Source of the DNA: Volvariella volvacea V23
Taxonomy: Eukaryota > Basidiomycota > Agaricomycetes > Agaricales > Pluteaceae
Direction of reading: 5' to 3'
Assembly (NCBI GenBank): GCA_000349905.1
Contig: KB722738.1
Span: 2,200,269 to 2,264,268 of the forward strand
Length of the DNA: 64,000 nt
The translations under genes were made by a program, and so were the position numbers. The notes below the pieces were generated by a model. That model had not been told where the DNA came from. It saw nothing but the letters and a program-made list of their open reading frames with translations, and did no database searches. How positions within the stretch are numbered: the stretch's first letter is position 1; every line of letters starts with the position of its first letter. Shown one piece after another: positions 31,020-44,149 of the stretch.

Positions 31020-33702
31020 CTACCAGGGGCGTAAGGGTTGACGGTTTGGATCTGAGTCACTGTCCATCTCGACCGAGGATTCCCGTGTACCATGCTGTGC
31101 AGGAGGGGTCCTAGATGATGCATAAGCACGACTTGACACTGACGAGACCTCATGGTTGTGTGTGTCATGGGAGTGAGATGATGAATACCGATAATGTTGA
31201 TGCTGATATTGGGTCCCCCCAATGCCTCGTGCATTTTCCTTCATGACTGAGAGAGGCGCTAGACTGAGACTGTTACCATCTGTGGTGGATCTCGGGGTCG
31301 CGGGAGAGATTGGTGAGAGTTCACAAGTCGAATTGCCGTCATGAGAGGCGTTGGAAGAATGTATATCCGGACTTAGACGTCTGTGTGGGTAGGGGTGACC
31401 ATCCTCTTCTGATGAGGACAATGGTGAGATGGAACGATCACGGCCTCGGTAGTCGTGATAAGCGCTGTTACCTACACGATGGGAGGGATAGGATGAGGAG
31501 GCTTGGGGCCATGGCGCTTGAGCCGCAGTTAGCCTGTAAGCAGCAGTGCGACGGTGCGGTGTCGGCAATATTAATTACCAGCGCTATCCCGCACAATGCT
31601 TATGAAGCGTACCTGAAAGTGGGTTGGACAGAAGAAGACCTTCTTCTATCCCACTGCTGGTGGTCATAGTCACTCTGTCTCTCGCTTTCGTCCCGCTCGT
31701 AGCTAGGATCTTGTCGATGAGACGTTGGGGAGTATTTATCGCCCGAAGGAGGCGGGATGTTTGTGCTTGTAGTGACGCGGCGCGATTGAATATCGTCGTC
31801 GTCGTCAACTTCCTTCAAACGCTTCAAAACTGCTGCCGAGTCATGAGTGTGGACTCCCCTAAGATCTTCAAGGGCAGAAATGGGTGGTAAGGCGTATGCT
31901 AGGTTATTTGGAGGAGCTTCTATGTGAGAGCGAAGTGGCGGGAGGTGGATTGGTTCTATTAATCTGGATCTGGATGAAGATACTGGGGCGGAAGAGCCCG
32001 AGGGGGGTATAGCGTGAGCTGCTGGAGGGGTATGTTCCTGAGAGTTTTGGTGGTGATGGTGGTGATGATGGTGATGGTGAGGCCGTTCTTGCGGTGCATG
32101 GTGATGGTGGTGGTGATGGTGGTGGTGGGGAGTGTGTGAGTGTGAGTGTGTAGGGGAGGGGTATTCTCGCACAGATAGTTGGGGTATATCAAGTGCATAC
32201 GGTGTCCTCGAAGACGTACTTGAGGTGGAAAGCTTACGATTACTCGGGATGGTAGCATGAGCGGAGTAAGGCGAATATCTAACGGAGGACGACGATCCTC
32301 CTCCCGCTATGCTTCCGCGCTGCTCTCGCACTTGTCCTGCATGGGCGTGTGCGAGAATCGGGGATCCTTCTGATGGACTGTGCGGAGTTAGAGGACTATG
32401 AGGGTAGGCATTTGCGTTTGAATTCGGAGTGGGGTACTGATATCCGCGACTATGAGAGGGAGCGTGGCCATGAGCCTGGTAGGGGTTGTGTGGATCTACA
32501 CCGTCGTGGCGTTGAGCAGGGGAGTGGAGGTAGCTTGTCCTAGGCGAGAAGGGTGGAAGCGGCTGTTGTGAAACGCTCTGATGTGTGTTGACTGCTGAGT
32601 TCGGAGTCACCACCGTCCAATTGACGTGGGATTCTCGCGGCATAGTAGGTGGTGCTGGTGTCGCCGTAGTGTTGCGGCGTATCCGCCTTCTGCTGGAACC
32701 AGATGCTACAACCTGGCCATATCCAGGTTGGTCTGGTGAGAGGCATGTGCTCGGGAACGTAGGCCTGGAAGTCCGGAGAAATGCAATCAGTACCGCACCT
32801 CTTAATTATAGCATGAAGTACGAATTCTATCCACCATGAAAGGTATATCGATCCATGGATGGTCGAGAGAAAGGAAACCGAGAGGAAGATATTTACCCAA
32901 ACAAGGGGACGAGATCGTCTCGAATTGGCCAAGCAACACTAGAGGTGAGTAAGTCATGTTGAGTAATTAGAAGGGCTCGATAGATGCATATACGAACCGA
33001 CGCGACAGTCGGAGTGCAACCTAACGGTTTTGAGGTTAGTGCCGTTCTGTTGGATACAGGCGGGACGCCGACAAATGACTGACCTCATACGGCATCCAGG
33101 TGCCCTGGATTTTAAGGTAGCCCCCTCGTACCCTACGGATGAGTGGGGCGAGATCGGGTTGTGAGTCGATCATCTTTACAATATCAGCTACATGTGGGTC
33201 AGCTCAAGAACCTGCTGAAAGATGCTGGCTTCTGTTGCACAGGACATTACCTTTGGAGTTTCCGAGCGCTATACGCCGGAGGCAACGGAAGTAAATTGTT
33301 TATTCAGCATATGCAAACATCGGAGCGCTCACCCTTCCATATTCCCGTCCACAAAATATAACCATCGTCGATGTCCATCATGATCCACTGACCGTTCAAG
33401 GGGTACTCGTATACTGGGCTAAAATTCGTGTAGGCGTTATACTTAGGTGCAAAGGAGGGGGGGCAAGGAATATAGTACGAACATATAACCTCGTGGGTCG
33501 TTGCTGGTGATGTACCGGCCTTTGGTGACATGGTGGTTGGAGCTGGCGTACGGTCTGAATTTAGGGCCAATCTGTGGTGACGAGGTCTGCATTGTGTCCT
33601 TGACATTGTGATAAGGGGCACATTGAGGCGACATTTAAAGTGCGGACTTACCTGCAACATGCTACTTGACATATTGCGACTGTCTGAGTTTAATCCGTCC
33701 AT
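31020..33702 (-). CDS. APSES-type (KilA-N-like) transcription factor
   Basis: Nine exons (33702-33652, 33598-33483, 33418-33333, 33268-33251, 33187-33084, 33020-32998, 32938-32897, 32764-31613, 31533-31020) give 701 residues. The DNA-binding domain spans about residues 35-180: VTKGRYITSNDPRGY, GQWIMMDIDDGYILWTGIWK, VRGGYLKIQGTWMPYE, VALRLSRRVAWPIRDDL and VPLFGPTFPSTCL. The QGTW-(I/M)-P-x-E block is the APSES hallmark; the form is divergent and Xbp1-like rather than StuA-like. A basic SSRRRIRR follows. The remaining 500 residues are Ser/Pro/His-rich, with two histidine runs encoded at about 32040-32130 and an acidic run (VDDDDDI). APSES factors control cell cycle, morphogenesis and stress programmes in fungi. 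Exons of 18 and 23 nt are unusually short. A long 5' flank (over 3 kb) is consistent with complex regulation. Confidence 0.88.
32040..32135 (-). repeat. Histidine-encoding CAC/CAT repeats in the APSES gene
   Basis: Two blocks of CAC/CAT codons (GTG/ATG on the plus strand) encode two runs of about ten histidines separated by APQERP. They are imperfect and probably length-variable. Confidence 0.75.
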
Positions 33703-36700
33703 ATTCCACTGTCAGTTGCGCGTAAAAGGAAGGATCTGACGTATGAAAGGGGCAAAGTGTTTAGTGCGATAGATTGTGGGGGAGAGTATGACGACCGGGA
33801 AGGACGCTATATTTTGGAGGGGCGACAAGTCGGAACGTAAAGCCTCTAAGCGGGAGATTACGCTCTGGGAGGCGTTGTTTGACCAAAACGTGGGCGAAGG
33901 GGAAGGTCGAGGTGATGGGGAGGAATAACAATACCTGGACGGGATTTGAGGAGTTAATGACAGAGGAAGTGTTGTGTTGGCGGCAAAATCGGTTGTTTTG
34001 CAGATACCCATCGCCACATTTAATCCTACATTAACAGATGAACAACCCTAATACGGGTGAACCACGCGTAAACAGGTCGCCACGCACATATCTAAAAGGA
34101 AACCAGGCCAGTCGACAATTTCCAAGATTCCAGGGGGAGGATTTCCCCTCAATGTCGACGGCCTCGGCGCCGGCAAAGCAATCAGATTCGTGGACCCGTT
34201 TACTCAGAACCCCCCTCCCACCCCCCTGTGAGATCACATCTAATTTTCTTCGCGGGGATTCCTTGATATTGCCCCTGATTCCGATTTCCTTTCGCGGTCT
34301 CTTAGTCTCCTCGCTGCGGCCGCCATCCCGTCCCTTTAGCATGATATCCACGGTGAGTTACGCAGCCAAGGTCATTCAGGGCTACAAAGTTTCCCCCCTC
34401 CAACGGCGCAAGGATCAAGTGTTTTATCGAAGCAGCGTTTCACCCAACCCACACATTTAATGCCTTCCATTTGACAGGTCTCCCTCCATACCCTCCTCCC
34501 AGCTTCGTTATGGCGTTTTCAGAGCAAGGAGTTTATGATGTCAGGCTGAAGACAGCCAAAGCAATACCACATTGACGCTTCCGTGAGCGCCATCTTCTGT
34601 TTCCATTGTGTTGCCCACGTACAGCTATTCTTGTCCTTCTTTGGGGCTACTTCTACTATCCGGAGCGGTTCAGGGACTTTAGAGACTCATATGTTGCCCG
34701 GAAGAATATATCATCCAATGATAATCTTCCCCGTGCTATGCTGTGTCTGGTGCATGGTGAGTTGCCCTCTGCCGCCTTCCCTTTCGACGTGATACCCATC
34801 ACCGGTTGAGAATTTTGGGCCCAGTGCGGTCGGTGTTTGAATGTTACCATCTTGCAAGTCGTGATAGATATTATCTGTGTCAGCGGAATCTCATGGCGGC
34901 ATCATTCATCCATCGAATTCCCAAAATTGGACTCTATGTTTTGTTTGTTCGAGGGAGACGGAGCACACACACCCCAAGTGGTGGGTCGTTACCTTCAGGC
35001 ATGGTGTGTGCATATGGTGTTGGTCGTTCAACGTTAAATGTTCTAGCCACTTATCTATATACGGGAATCGGGAGTGGGGTGTTGAAGCCATGAAGAGCCA
35101 AAAGGTCAAATGAGGGGTGATCAGGAGGTCTCGAGTGGCGCAGCGGATGGACAGGAATGCATGACGCATGAAATCACAGTATTGTTTCTGTTCATCCAGC
35201 GCTTTTTTGTAGAGCCGTCGTAACCCAGTTCCTCTTGTTCCGGAATGTTCACCCCCTCATGGACCTTGTACAATCGTACTGGCCTTCGGTCCTTCTCTTC
35301 TTCGCATCGTATCGTGAGCGCTGTCGTGACCAAACGCAAATAGGTATCGATCTCATGGCTATGCCCTGCGGTAGATGGACTCGGGGGCTACTCTGTTCCG
35401 GTATCAAGGAGGCTTGTCGGAAGCTTATGTGCTTAGATGCAAGACTCCAAGGCTAGACTCAAGCATGGCCCATTAAGCCAGGGGCCCCCGCAGTCTCCGA
35501 TATTTCAACAGCAGCTCAAATGGGCGCGGGGCGGAGAGGCGGATAAACAAGCAAGAATAAAAAAAGTATTTTCCTATCAAAAGTGGATATGTTTTTGCAT
35601 TTGTTTTTTATTGTTTTTTCTTCAAGCACACAAATAAGGCTTTGACAGATAACGAAAACACGTTTACTCGTCCTTATGGACACAAATCCGGTGCGGGATA
35701 ACCAAGCCATGGCGGGGTAAACTCCATCTTTTATCATTCTGGGCGACAGATTATGGGAAGTCTTGCCTCGATCGTGATGCACAAATCTCAGAAAATCTCG
35801 TCTACCACTCCGCCAGGTTCTTGCTTGTGGCAACCTCCATTGCACGCGCGAACCCGCTTGACCTGGACACCCATGGGTTGTGAAGCTACCTCGCTTCCTG
35901 CACCACCTTGTGGTCCCTTTCCTCCCCCCAATTTCCGGTACCTGAGGGTAAGTACGAAACTCAGCCGGAGGATAGAATTGCGATCCTCGATCGCGCGCGA
36001 TCGGTCGGGGACAAGGTCAACCCTCTTATATATTTTTCTTTTTATAGAAGAACCGACTACGTATATGTGCCTAATTGGGCGTCGGATGTGGTATCTGCAA
36101 CAGCACTCGTCCGGGGAATAACGGGGCTTTTTCACGTCGCTTTCTTTCCCCAACAATGTCGTGTACGCTTACGATTGCAGCGTTAGTTTTTTTGGCATGA
36201 CAAGGACATCCATTGCACCTGCCAAGTGCCTGCGCTCGAGCGGGCTATCTTCATGGGAATGATAAGCGTTTTCATTTGTAGTGGTGCTCAAATAAGTCCC
36301 GCCGTGTATACGTGCTCTGCACGAAAAATTGCACTAGAACCCCGCATGAACGATCATCCCGTATCCATTCACAAGGAGTCCGGGAGATGTGACACATCCA
36401 CAACAACCCGCCCAAGCCATGCACCCATACTTCCCAACGGTAATGCAGTCATAGCGGAGCCACCAAAATAGCCACGACCACGTCAATGTCACACCAAACA
36501 AGCTGTCTACGGACACCTTAACAACACCTGCATAACCTTTCCCCTTCTGCGCCCTTGGCCACCCCTCACGTCCTCACACGATAACCCTTCTCAAACTCAG
36601 GTTACCCACTCGTTTTACCCCTTGCTCGAGAATGTTCGATGGAAAGCCGAGGTTGGGAAGAAGGAACCCAAACGGCGTCGTTTGCTGTTTTCGTCATCTC

Positions 36701-37498
36701 AAACTCCTCATCACCATGCTTAGCCGAAGGTAACTCCTTCGACAAATAAAGGGAGAGTTTCCCTTCACAACCCACCTACTACTATATACATAGGCGATCG
36801 CCCTTATCGTTGGTTCGTTTATATAACTTCGGGACCGAAAGCTTATGCTTCTTCCCTTCTTTCCACTTTCTTCGGGCTGCTCGAGTTGCCGAGGTACATC
36901 CCCCAGCGTGCCAATATGGCAAGGAACACTCACCATGCTTTGGGTAATCAACTAACGATTGTTGGCGATTGCCAGAGATCTATGGCGCCCTTGGGTCAGT
37001 TCTAGACTTGACGTGATCGTGACATAAGTTGCAAGACTTGCCACAAGATGGTTACTCTCATGTGCTTGCTGTCCAAAGAGCTCTTATCACTCTCATGAGG
37101 GATGTCGCGCGACTGCTCCGCTGACCTCGTGATGGCACGATGGTATTCAACAACAAACATCTAACTACACTCATGACAGGAAAACGTTCCACAAGCGACG
37201 GGTACATCATCTATGTATGAACTGTGCACGAGTAATGGAAATAGAGATAAGGTAAAGAGAAGGATAAAGGATATCAGTAAAAGAGAGAAAAATCAAGATT
37301 CTGTCAAGTAAACATATCATTGATTTCATTTCCGATGATGCGTATGTTCGTGACTTTGTTCAGGGTAACTATAAAGAACGAGACACAAGGTGAAGGTTAG
37401 CAGATAACATCCTGTTCGTTCTCCCTTCCATTGCCTTGGCTCGTCTCTGAGGGCGGCGACAAGAAAGCCGGAAGAACAGTTGAGCCTCAACACTCTTT
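33703..37498. other. Long intergenic region upstream of the APSES gene
   Basis: About 3.8 kb between the APSES start and the 3' end of ornithine decarboxylase. A CT/C-rich stretch at about 34200-34330 looks promoter-like. The plus-strand ORF at 34038-34460 begins with ATG but has no recognisable features and lies in this C-rich tract. Other ORFs are short. No gene is supported. Confidence 0.55.
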
Positions 37499-39334
37499 TC
37501 AATCTTCATCAACACCCGCAGCTGCCATCGCACCAATTTTCTCAGCGAACGCTCTCAGAGCGGTCCTAACCTCCACAGCTCCTCTGCTTCCATCCCCGGT
37601 CGTATAAATAACCTTGCTGACTTGGAAACCGTTGAACTGGCTAGCAGCGCAAACGGTGTATGCCCCCATGTTGTCAAAGCCCAACCAATCTCCTACTTTC
37701 AACGAACTTGGAAGCATTGCTTCTCGACTGACGCAGTCGATGGAGTCGCAGGTCGGACCCCACACACTGCTCATGTGGTGCGGCTCCGAACTAGGAACAT
37801 GGAAAGAGCCGTTTAAGGAAAGTACGTATGGGTGGACGACTTGGTGATCAAAGAGGATGCAGTTAAAGGCCCCATACACTCCATCATTGATGTAGTCTAC
37901 CGTGTTGGCAAAGAATCCGAGTATCCCATAATTAGAGGGTGGCGCCGAGGAATGGGGAGGCAAACCGAGGAAAAGGAGGTAACGAGGGCACCGGAAGATC
38001 ATACGTCAGCCATCAATGCTTTTCATCATACGAGATACGGATGCAGATGACAAATACGAAGGGCGTTGACACGAAGAAGAGCCAAGGGGGAAAAGGACGG
38101 AAAAGGAGAAATGAAAAATAACAAACGCAAGACACTCACACATGACGGCCGGCTGATCGGGAGATGTAGGTTGATGCTCCGGAGTGCCCTCGGTCAGAGG
38201 AGCCCGACGGGCGATGATGTTGGTAGCAAGACTAAACGAATTGGCAACGAAAAATCTGCCTGGTTCTGCGATGATCTTGATACCTTGCTCGTGTCGATCA
38301 GGGAAAGCCTGATTAATAGCCTCAGTAAGCACTGCGGCCGCCTTTTCGAACAGGGCATCCTCAAATCCACCACCAACATCTAGCAATTTCATATCATACC
38401 CGGCTTCCTTTCCCATATCGAATACGGCACGAGCGCGATTGATAGCATCGGCATAGGCTGAAGGATCGTAACACCCACTGCCAACGTGGAAACTGACCCC
38501 AACGACATCAAGGTTCAGCTCCTTGGCTTTCGCAAGTAGACCTGGAACCGTCACTAGCGGAGCGCCGAACTTGATACCAAAGCGGCAGATACTTTTAGAA
38601 TCATCTGTCAAGATCCGGATGACCAGCTTCGCAGCGGGGAAGGCACGAGCCACCTTGTAGAGCTCGTCTGCGTTGTCGAATGTCATCGTGGCCACGCCGA
38701 GCTTGCCAGCGTTCCGGACAAAGGAAGTCGCCTTGCATGGGTTGGCGAAGATGATCCTATCAGGGTTGATACCACCGATGTTCAGGACTTGCGTGATTTC
38801 GCCAATGGAGGCGCAGTCAAAGCCACTGCCCAATGCAGCCAAAAGGCGAATGACGTAGGGGTCTGGGTTACACTTGACAGCTATGATTGGGTTTGTCAAG
38901 GTTTATGACCGCACGATGATACGCAAATCGCATACCAACGGGAAAAAAGCGGTGAGAGACGTTTCGCCACCGGAAATGTACAACTCACCATAGAATGGTT
39001 CAATTTCTGGGAGGCAAGTGACCCAGCGCTGGTGCTGTCTGTAGACCTGGCTGAGGTCTGCGACGAAGAATGCTCTTTCTGCATCAGGGACGCTAGCAGC
39101 GGCCAATTGAGAGGCATTCATGATTCCGTTCCTGAGGTGAATTTCCCTGTGGCCATGGAAGAGTGCCGGTAAATCGGGAAATAATTGAAGGCCATCGTCG
39201 AGTAGGCTGGATTCATCGAGGTTATCATCCAAAGATGGCGGGTTGACGACTAGGGTGTCGTCAAGAAGCGAAGGCGAGCAAGTTGAAGTGAGCTCAGATG
39301 GGCAGGATGCCGAAAGAATTTCCACTTGGGACAT
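37499..39334 (-). CDS. SPE1: Ornithine decarboxylase
   Basis: Three exons (39334-38989, 38880-38140, 37896-37499) give 494 residues. It decarboxylates ornithine to putrescine, the entry step of polyamine synthesis, using pyridoxal phosphate in the cytosol. Seen in order: AFFVADLSQVYRQHQRW, the PLP-lysine motif AVKCNPDP, FANPCK, FHVGSGC, LDVGGGF, EPGRFFVA, YYINDGVYGAFNC, then WGPTCDSID with the active-site cysteine, and DWLGFDNMGAYT. This fits a complete eukaryotic fold-III decarboxylase. The second intron is long (243 nt). The open frame extends about 200 nt upstream of the first ATG (39334) without another ATG, so an upstream exon could lengthen the N-terminus; the conserved part is unaffected. 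Confidence 0.95.
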
Positions 39335-42300
39335 CGATTCAGGGGAGGGAACGACACCGACGGTTGTCTCTAGGGATGTGTCGGTGGCGGTGTGTGTGGT
39401 AGGGGTAATGGAGATGGAAGGTGTAAGAGAGGCGGTTTTAAGAGACTCTACGAGGATGCGATTGAAAGATTCCAGCGGGACAAGTGGCTTTTCGCTTTTC
39501 TTGCTAAGAAACCTGGTTTAGTTGCCAAGATGGGCACACGAGGGGCTACGGGGACGCAATGAGCTCAATTTGCTTCGAATACGATGTTAACCTCGATTTC
39601 CGAGCCTGACCGCCACGGTCTGTAGAGAGCCGGGCGGGAGAGGACGGTTTTTTTGCTAGTCGACGACACGAGCCTCGAAGTTCGATGGTGGTTGTCCAGT
39701 GTTTGGAGTCGGAGTTTTGTCGACCAACCATCGATTCGGTGACTGCCGGCATCGCCTCCTGCTGCATATGGTCTCGACGCCACCTCCGTTGGACCAATCA
39801 CACCTCGAGCACAATCCCCTGCTGCTCGTCGCTGTATGGGCAGTGTTTTCCAAGTCATCCGTACACCGCTACCGCTGTGGAACATGAAATGACTCAGCCG
39901 AGGCCCACAGCTTTTCGATTGCCTACGCAATTTGGATCGTACATGATGCTGTGCTCAGTGGGCTTGGTATCTCTCGCAGCGTAATATTGTGCCGGGGTTG
40001 GAGGTGAGGTCCTTGTTCTACCCAGGATTTCAGCGTCAGGATCTCATAACTGAGCTCAAATCCAATGTGCACTGAAGTCTCAGTAAGATAGTGATTTGCG
40101 CCCCAACCCTGAGTGGGGATATCATCATCCCCTACTCACCAGTAATTGCAAGGTTTCGACGAGCACGAAACCCTAAGCACTGACTTCCTTTCATTGTCCG
40201 TCCAACAGGGTCCTGCCGTCCAAGGATAATCAGTACCTGTAATTGATATACTTAATCTCCCATGACCCCCTCTGATGCATGAGGGAACTGTCATCGACCA
40301 GAATGGTTTAGCAACATTCCAGCAAACCCTTCTCTCGTCTTTCTCCGATATCGATCGACACATCTCCACCTTTTTTCTTCGATCTCCAGGAGAATACAGT
40401 AATGTTCCAGCCTCGGACGAACAGTAACTGGATCTGCCCTGATTATCCCAAGCTGTGGCGGATGCCCAAATAGGGATTTTGGAAGGAGAAAGTGTGAAAA
40501 TCGAAGGTCGGGGTGGATAGGGCACGATACAACCGGTGTTATATCTTGGCCTCGATATATTCGCTGAGAAGCGGAATTTTGAGGTCTAGGGCATTACTTA
40601 GGACGTAAAGTGTAGGCGTGCGTCGAGCACAGCTGCAGCATTGTCTCTTGCTCTGAAGGGGATCGTATCATCCCACACGTTCATGGAATCCATCGTACCC
40701 CGCCCTCCCTGGGGTACCGAGTACTTAGAGGAGTGACATCAAATGTCTTGAGGTAAGTACCCGATGACATAGGTATTTTCACGTATTGGGTTAGTTCATA
40801 GATAGGAAAGCGCGCCCGCTTACTGCATAAGGCTGGAGACCAGGGTAAAGTCTAAGATAATGCATGCATGCTGGAAATAACCATCCGCCGACGTCGCTAA
40901 ATTTATAGAACGATCAAAGGGCTGGCTCTTCCTCTCAAAATTCACTTCAAGGAAGGGATGACTCACAATTTTATCAAGCAATGACCCGCGCCGGGGTGTT
41001 ACGCGAGGTAACCTGTTTGAGCGAGACTTGAATTGACCATTTGGTAAGTCATCTTGTGGATTCGCCTAATAAAGGCTATATGCTTGTGAAAAGTTAGGGA
41101 AGGACAGAAAGGGTAGGACGGTAATTCACAGAGTAAAGGGTAATGAAGCGACTCAGCTGATACTGGTCTTGAGTGCAGTTATACCGCGGAATGGTACAAG
41201 GAATATCGTTAGACGTGCTTTACCTCCACCCGAGATGCCATCGCTCTCCGCGCCACGAATAATCGACCTTCCTTTCTTGCTTATGAATTTTGATCATATT
41301 TCGACCCTACTGCCACCAACACAATCAACGTAACGTGGTACACATGTCCACCGGCACTGACACGGAAGGGAAGTGTACGACATAGCACCCGCACCCGTTT
41401 TGCTGGCAGTGCGCCCTGTGATCCTGAAGGGGAACCCAAGAATCAAGGAAAAAAGTAGTTACGTCTTAAGGTTATGCTTCGGACTGTGGCACAAATTCTA
41501 GAGCCAAGTCGACCGAAGGAAGGGGTATTCCATTGCGAGCCTTAAAATCCAAGAACGAGGTTCATCCCTTCTGTCAGAGGACCTATACTCGGTGGACCAG
41601 TCCCCAGGAACGAAGTGTCAAGTAGGTGAAGTCACTCCAGCTCCATTCTCATCCTCCGCTATCAAATTTGAGCCCACCATCCCCAAGAACTGCGTTGCAC
41701 CAAGGAATGGATGTTCCTGTCCGTGTGGAATATGGCGTCACCCGAACAAGCTGGAAGTATGTTTTAGTCTGGCGAAATTTCCAACAGAATGCCTACTCCC
41801 CACTGCGAGTATGTAAACACGTCTGAAGTTTTTTTGCGATTAAGGAACCCTCCCGATAATGCCCAGGCTCATTCACGCTTCTTTGTGGAGCAAGCGGTAT
41901 GAACTGACCATGGTGGTAGAGCTTGATATACTCGTTTCTCTGGTTGTGGGGAGCTGGATAAAATGTTTTTCCATTGCTCGACACCAAAAACCGCATGAGG
42001 GTGTTTTTCCACACTAAGCTTAATCCGATCCATGAAGTCACCTGTCATCCCATCCTGGAGGCAATGTGCTATCACGAAACCCTGATTCTGGCGATGACTT
42101 TCGACACGACTTTGGCCGTTGATGCTGAGACTCATGATCAGGGAGGTATGCTGCACGATGCCGCGGCTTTCTCGAGTTTTCCACCTCAATCACGGAGCCA
42201 ATGCGGTGGGTTTGATCCTCACCTCGGCACATTGGCCCTGCTAATATCGGGAGTACCGCGAGGGAAATCTTTGAAAAAAAATGTATCCGGAAAGTATATT

Positions 42301-42650
42301 TTTATGGCATCCTGAGGTGTTGACGACATTACCCGTCTGACCCGGCCGCCCCGCTCCAGATATTTGTATGATTTGCTGCAGGTAGACTCACGAAGTAAGG
42401 TCTAAAGGAGGATTAATGTCTTGACAGCGCGAGAACAGGTCGTTTAGGAGGTCTGTTGCTGTTATACAAGTGCGACAATTCAGAGAGAAGAACAAGTAAG
42501 ATATAAGGAGCTCCTTGCTTAATGATATTTATTTGTCATGCGACGTAATGGTTCAAGTGTCTGTCTTCTGCCACTGTCAGGAAATCAACTTTAGTGAAGA
42601 ATACATTCACGATCTCGAGCGACTGATACCTTTCTAACAAAAATCGAGTA
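39335..42650. other. Intergenic, no supported gene
   Basis: About 3.3 kb between ornithine decarboxylase and the 3' end of PTPA. The first 200 bp continue the ornithine decarboxylase reading frame. A minus-strand open frame at 40136-40525 ends next to a GTGAG donor-like site but has no ATG near its start and no recognisable motif. The minus-strand ORF at 41869-42189 is likewise featureless. Confidence 0.5.
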
Positions 42651-44067
42651 TTATGATGGAGGTTCCTTTCTCGTGTTCGATTGATATCTTGCATGCTTTG
42701 CGGCAGTATTGCGGAGCTGGTGGTCCGGAAGTGATTCGGGTATGTCAGTTGTCAAGTGTGCACGTGTAGATGATGTCGGAATGAATGTAAAGGATAAATG
42801 GCTGGGTCGCCCATATCTGGGAACGAGGGGAGGTAGTGAATTCGCCCATGGTGCTTGGGTATTGCTTCCTGCCTGTGAGGATGATGGCATGACCGAAGCC
42901 GAGTCCTTATCGTTCCTCCATTCCAACAACCCTCCTAGGGGTATATGCTGTACTACTACTCGTTTGCCTAAAACTTCAGCCTTCGAAGTATAAATCGTGA
43001 CATTCGATACACATGGAGAAAGTGCATACCTCATACATCTTGAATAATCCACTGTTCACTTTTGCCCAATTGGGGACACCGACTGCGATGGAATGGAGTT
43101 GGGATGAATGCTCGTGAAAAGGACCGTGTTTGACTTGGTGAATGCGTCGAATGCACATAAAGTAGAAATTTGTCTGAGGTAGTGCAGAACTAAGGACAGC
43201 TGCTACAGGGATTTCCGTTTGGTCTGCCAAAACGTGAATCAATCAAGGAATGTTTAGAGCTTGATAAGGCACTGAACCTCGTAGTTGGCCACTCCCAAAT
43301 ATATACCCAAGAAATGAGTAATCATCAAGTCCCCACACGCCATGACTACCTGCGGGCTCCAATTTATACGTATCTTGAAGTCTCCAGCAAAGTTGGGTGT
43401 AACGAAGAAAGACTTGAAGTACTATTTCGCGCTCCTCCTCTATTACTGGCTGATAAAATCTCGTAAGGGTCAGGCAAAGCAGGAACAGGGCAAATGACGT
43501 CTCGTGTCCTGTCCCATAATCCATCCGAGTAAATGAGCCGAAGGAACTCAGGATATAAGGTTTAACGCAAGGTATGACAGGTTGTAAGTGTGGGGGGAGC
43601 ATATCAGTCAGGAGCTGATCTACATTCTGAGATATGTCGGACTCTCAGCACTAGGAGGTATCTGGAGCAAAAAAACCACCATCACCTCTTCAAGGCGCTT
43701 TCCCCAAGTACGAAAAGCGAGATTCCCAAAACGCTGTGGGGTGTTCAAGGGTGGGATTTCGCTAATCCACTGATCTAAAGTATTCAATATGGCGAGGGTT
43801 TTCTTGATGGCCTGGGACTCGTATAAATCATAGGTGGTATATCATAGCACAATCAATCATGCCGACTTCGCTAGCCGTGGTACCCGCCCAGGGGAAATAG
43901 CAGCCGACGACAGATTCATTGAGACGACGAAGAAAAAGCGCATAATCTTGGTAGGATCTTGTGCTTTTCCAGGTCTCAACGTCAGAGTCCGACTGAATAA
44001 CGTGTCTTGGCTGTTCAAGGTGTTGAGATGGTGTGACTTGTCGTAGAGGAGGTAATGTGTTCGCCAT
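42651..44067 (-). CDS. PTPA-type PP2A activator (peptidyl-prolyl isomerase family)
   Basis: Five exons (44067-43867, 43817-43686, 43626-43278, 43223-43030, 42980-42651) encode 401 residues. Motifs of the PTPA family (yeast Rrd1/Rrd2) run in order: WKSTRSYQDYALFLRRLNE, LDQWISEIPP, RFGNLAFRTWGKRLEE, the nucleotide/peptide-pocket block MDYGTGHETSFALFLLCL, the PAGSHGVWGLDDYSFLGYIFG signature, and HSSQLHSIAVGVPNWAKVN with a late FKMYEAEVLGKRVVVQH. These proteins activate PP2A-type phosphatases in the nucleus and cytosol. The C-terminal 70 residues are variable, and I cannot tell which of the two yeast paralogues this corresponds to. The gene is divergent from Ku70 across 156 bp. The ATG at 44067 is the first in frame before conserved sequence. 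Confidence 0.93.
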
Positions 44068-44143
44068 CGTTGCCGTTGACTCGAGTAGAGTGGACGCCAC
44101 TTGGGTGGGATTAACGTGACTACGTGACACTAAAGCGTGACAA

Positions 44144-44149
44144 ACGCGT
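44144..44149. promoter_or_regulatory. MluI cell-cycle box in the PTPA-Ku70 divergent promoter
   Basis: ACGCGT, the palindromic core bound by MBF (Mbp1-type APSES factors) in ascomycete yeasts, sits roughly midway between the two start codons, 75 bp from each. Three CGTGAC direct repeats lie at 44115-44120, 44123-44128 and 44136-44141. Function is inferred from the motif alone. Confidence 0.4.

Noticed and set aside
32040..32135. Short direct repeats considered as a CRISPR-like or satellite array
   Set aside because: They are in-frame histidine codons inside the APSES gene, without regular spacers.
34038..34460. 140-codon plus-strand ORF with ATG
   Set aside because: Lies in a C-rich promoter-like tract upstream of the APSES gene, with no motif and no splice context.
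35120..35160. GAGTGGCGCAGCGGATGG, resembling part of a tRNA D-arm
   Set aside because: No matching acceptor stem, anticodon arm or T-loop (GTTCGANNC) at the right distance.
40136..40525. 129-codon minus-strand frame ending at a GTGAG site
   Set aside because: No ATG near its start, no recognisable motif and no second exon found.
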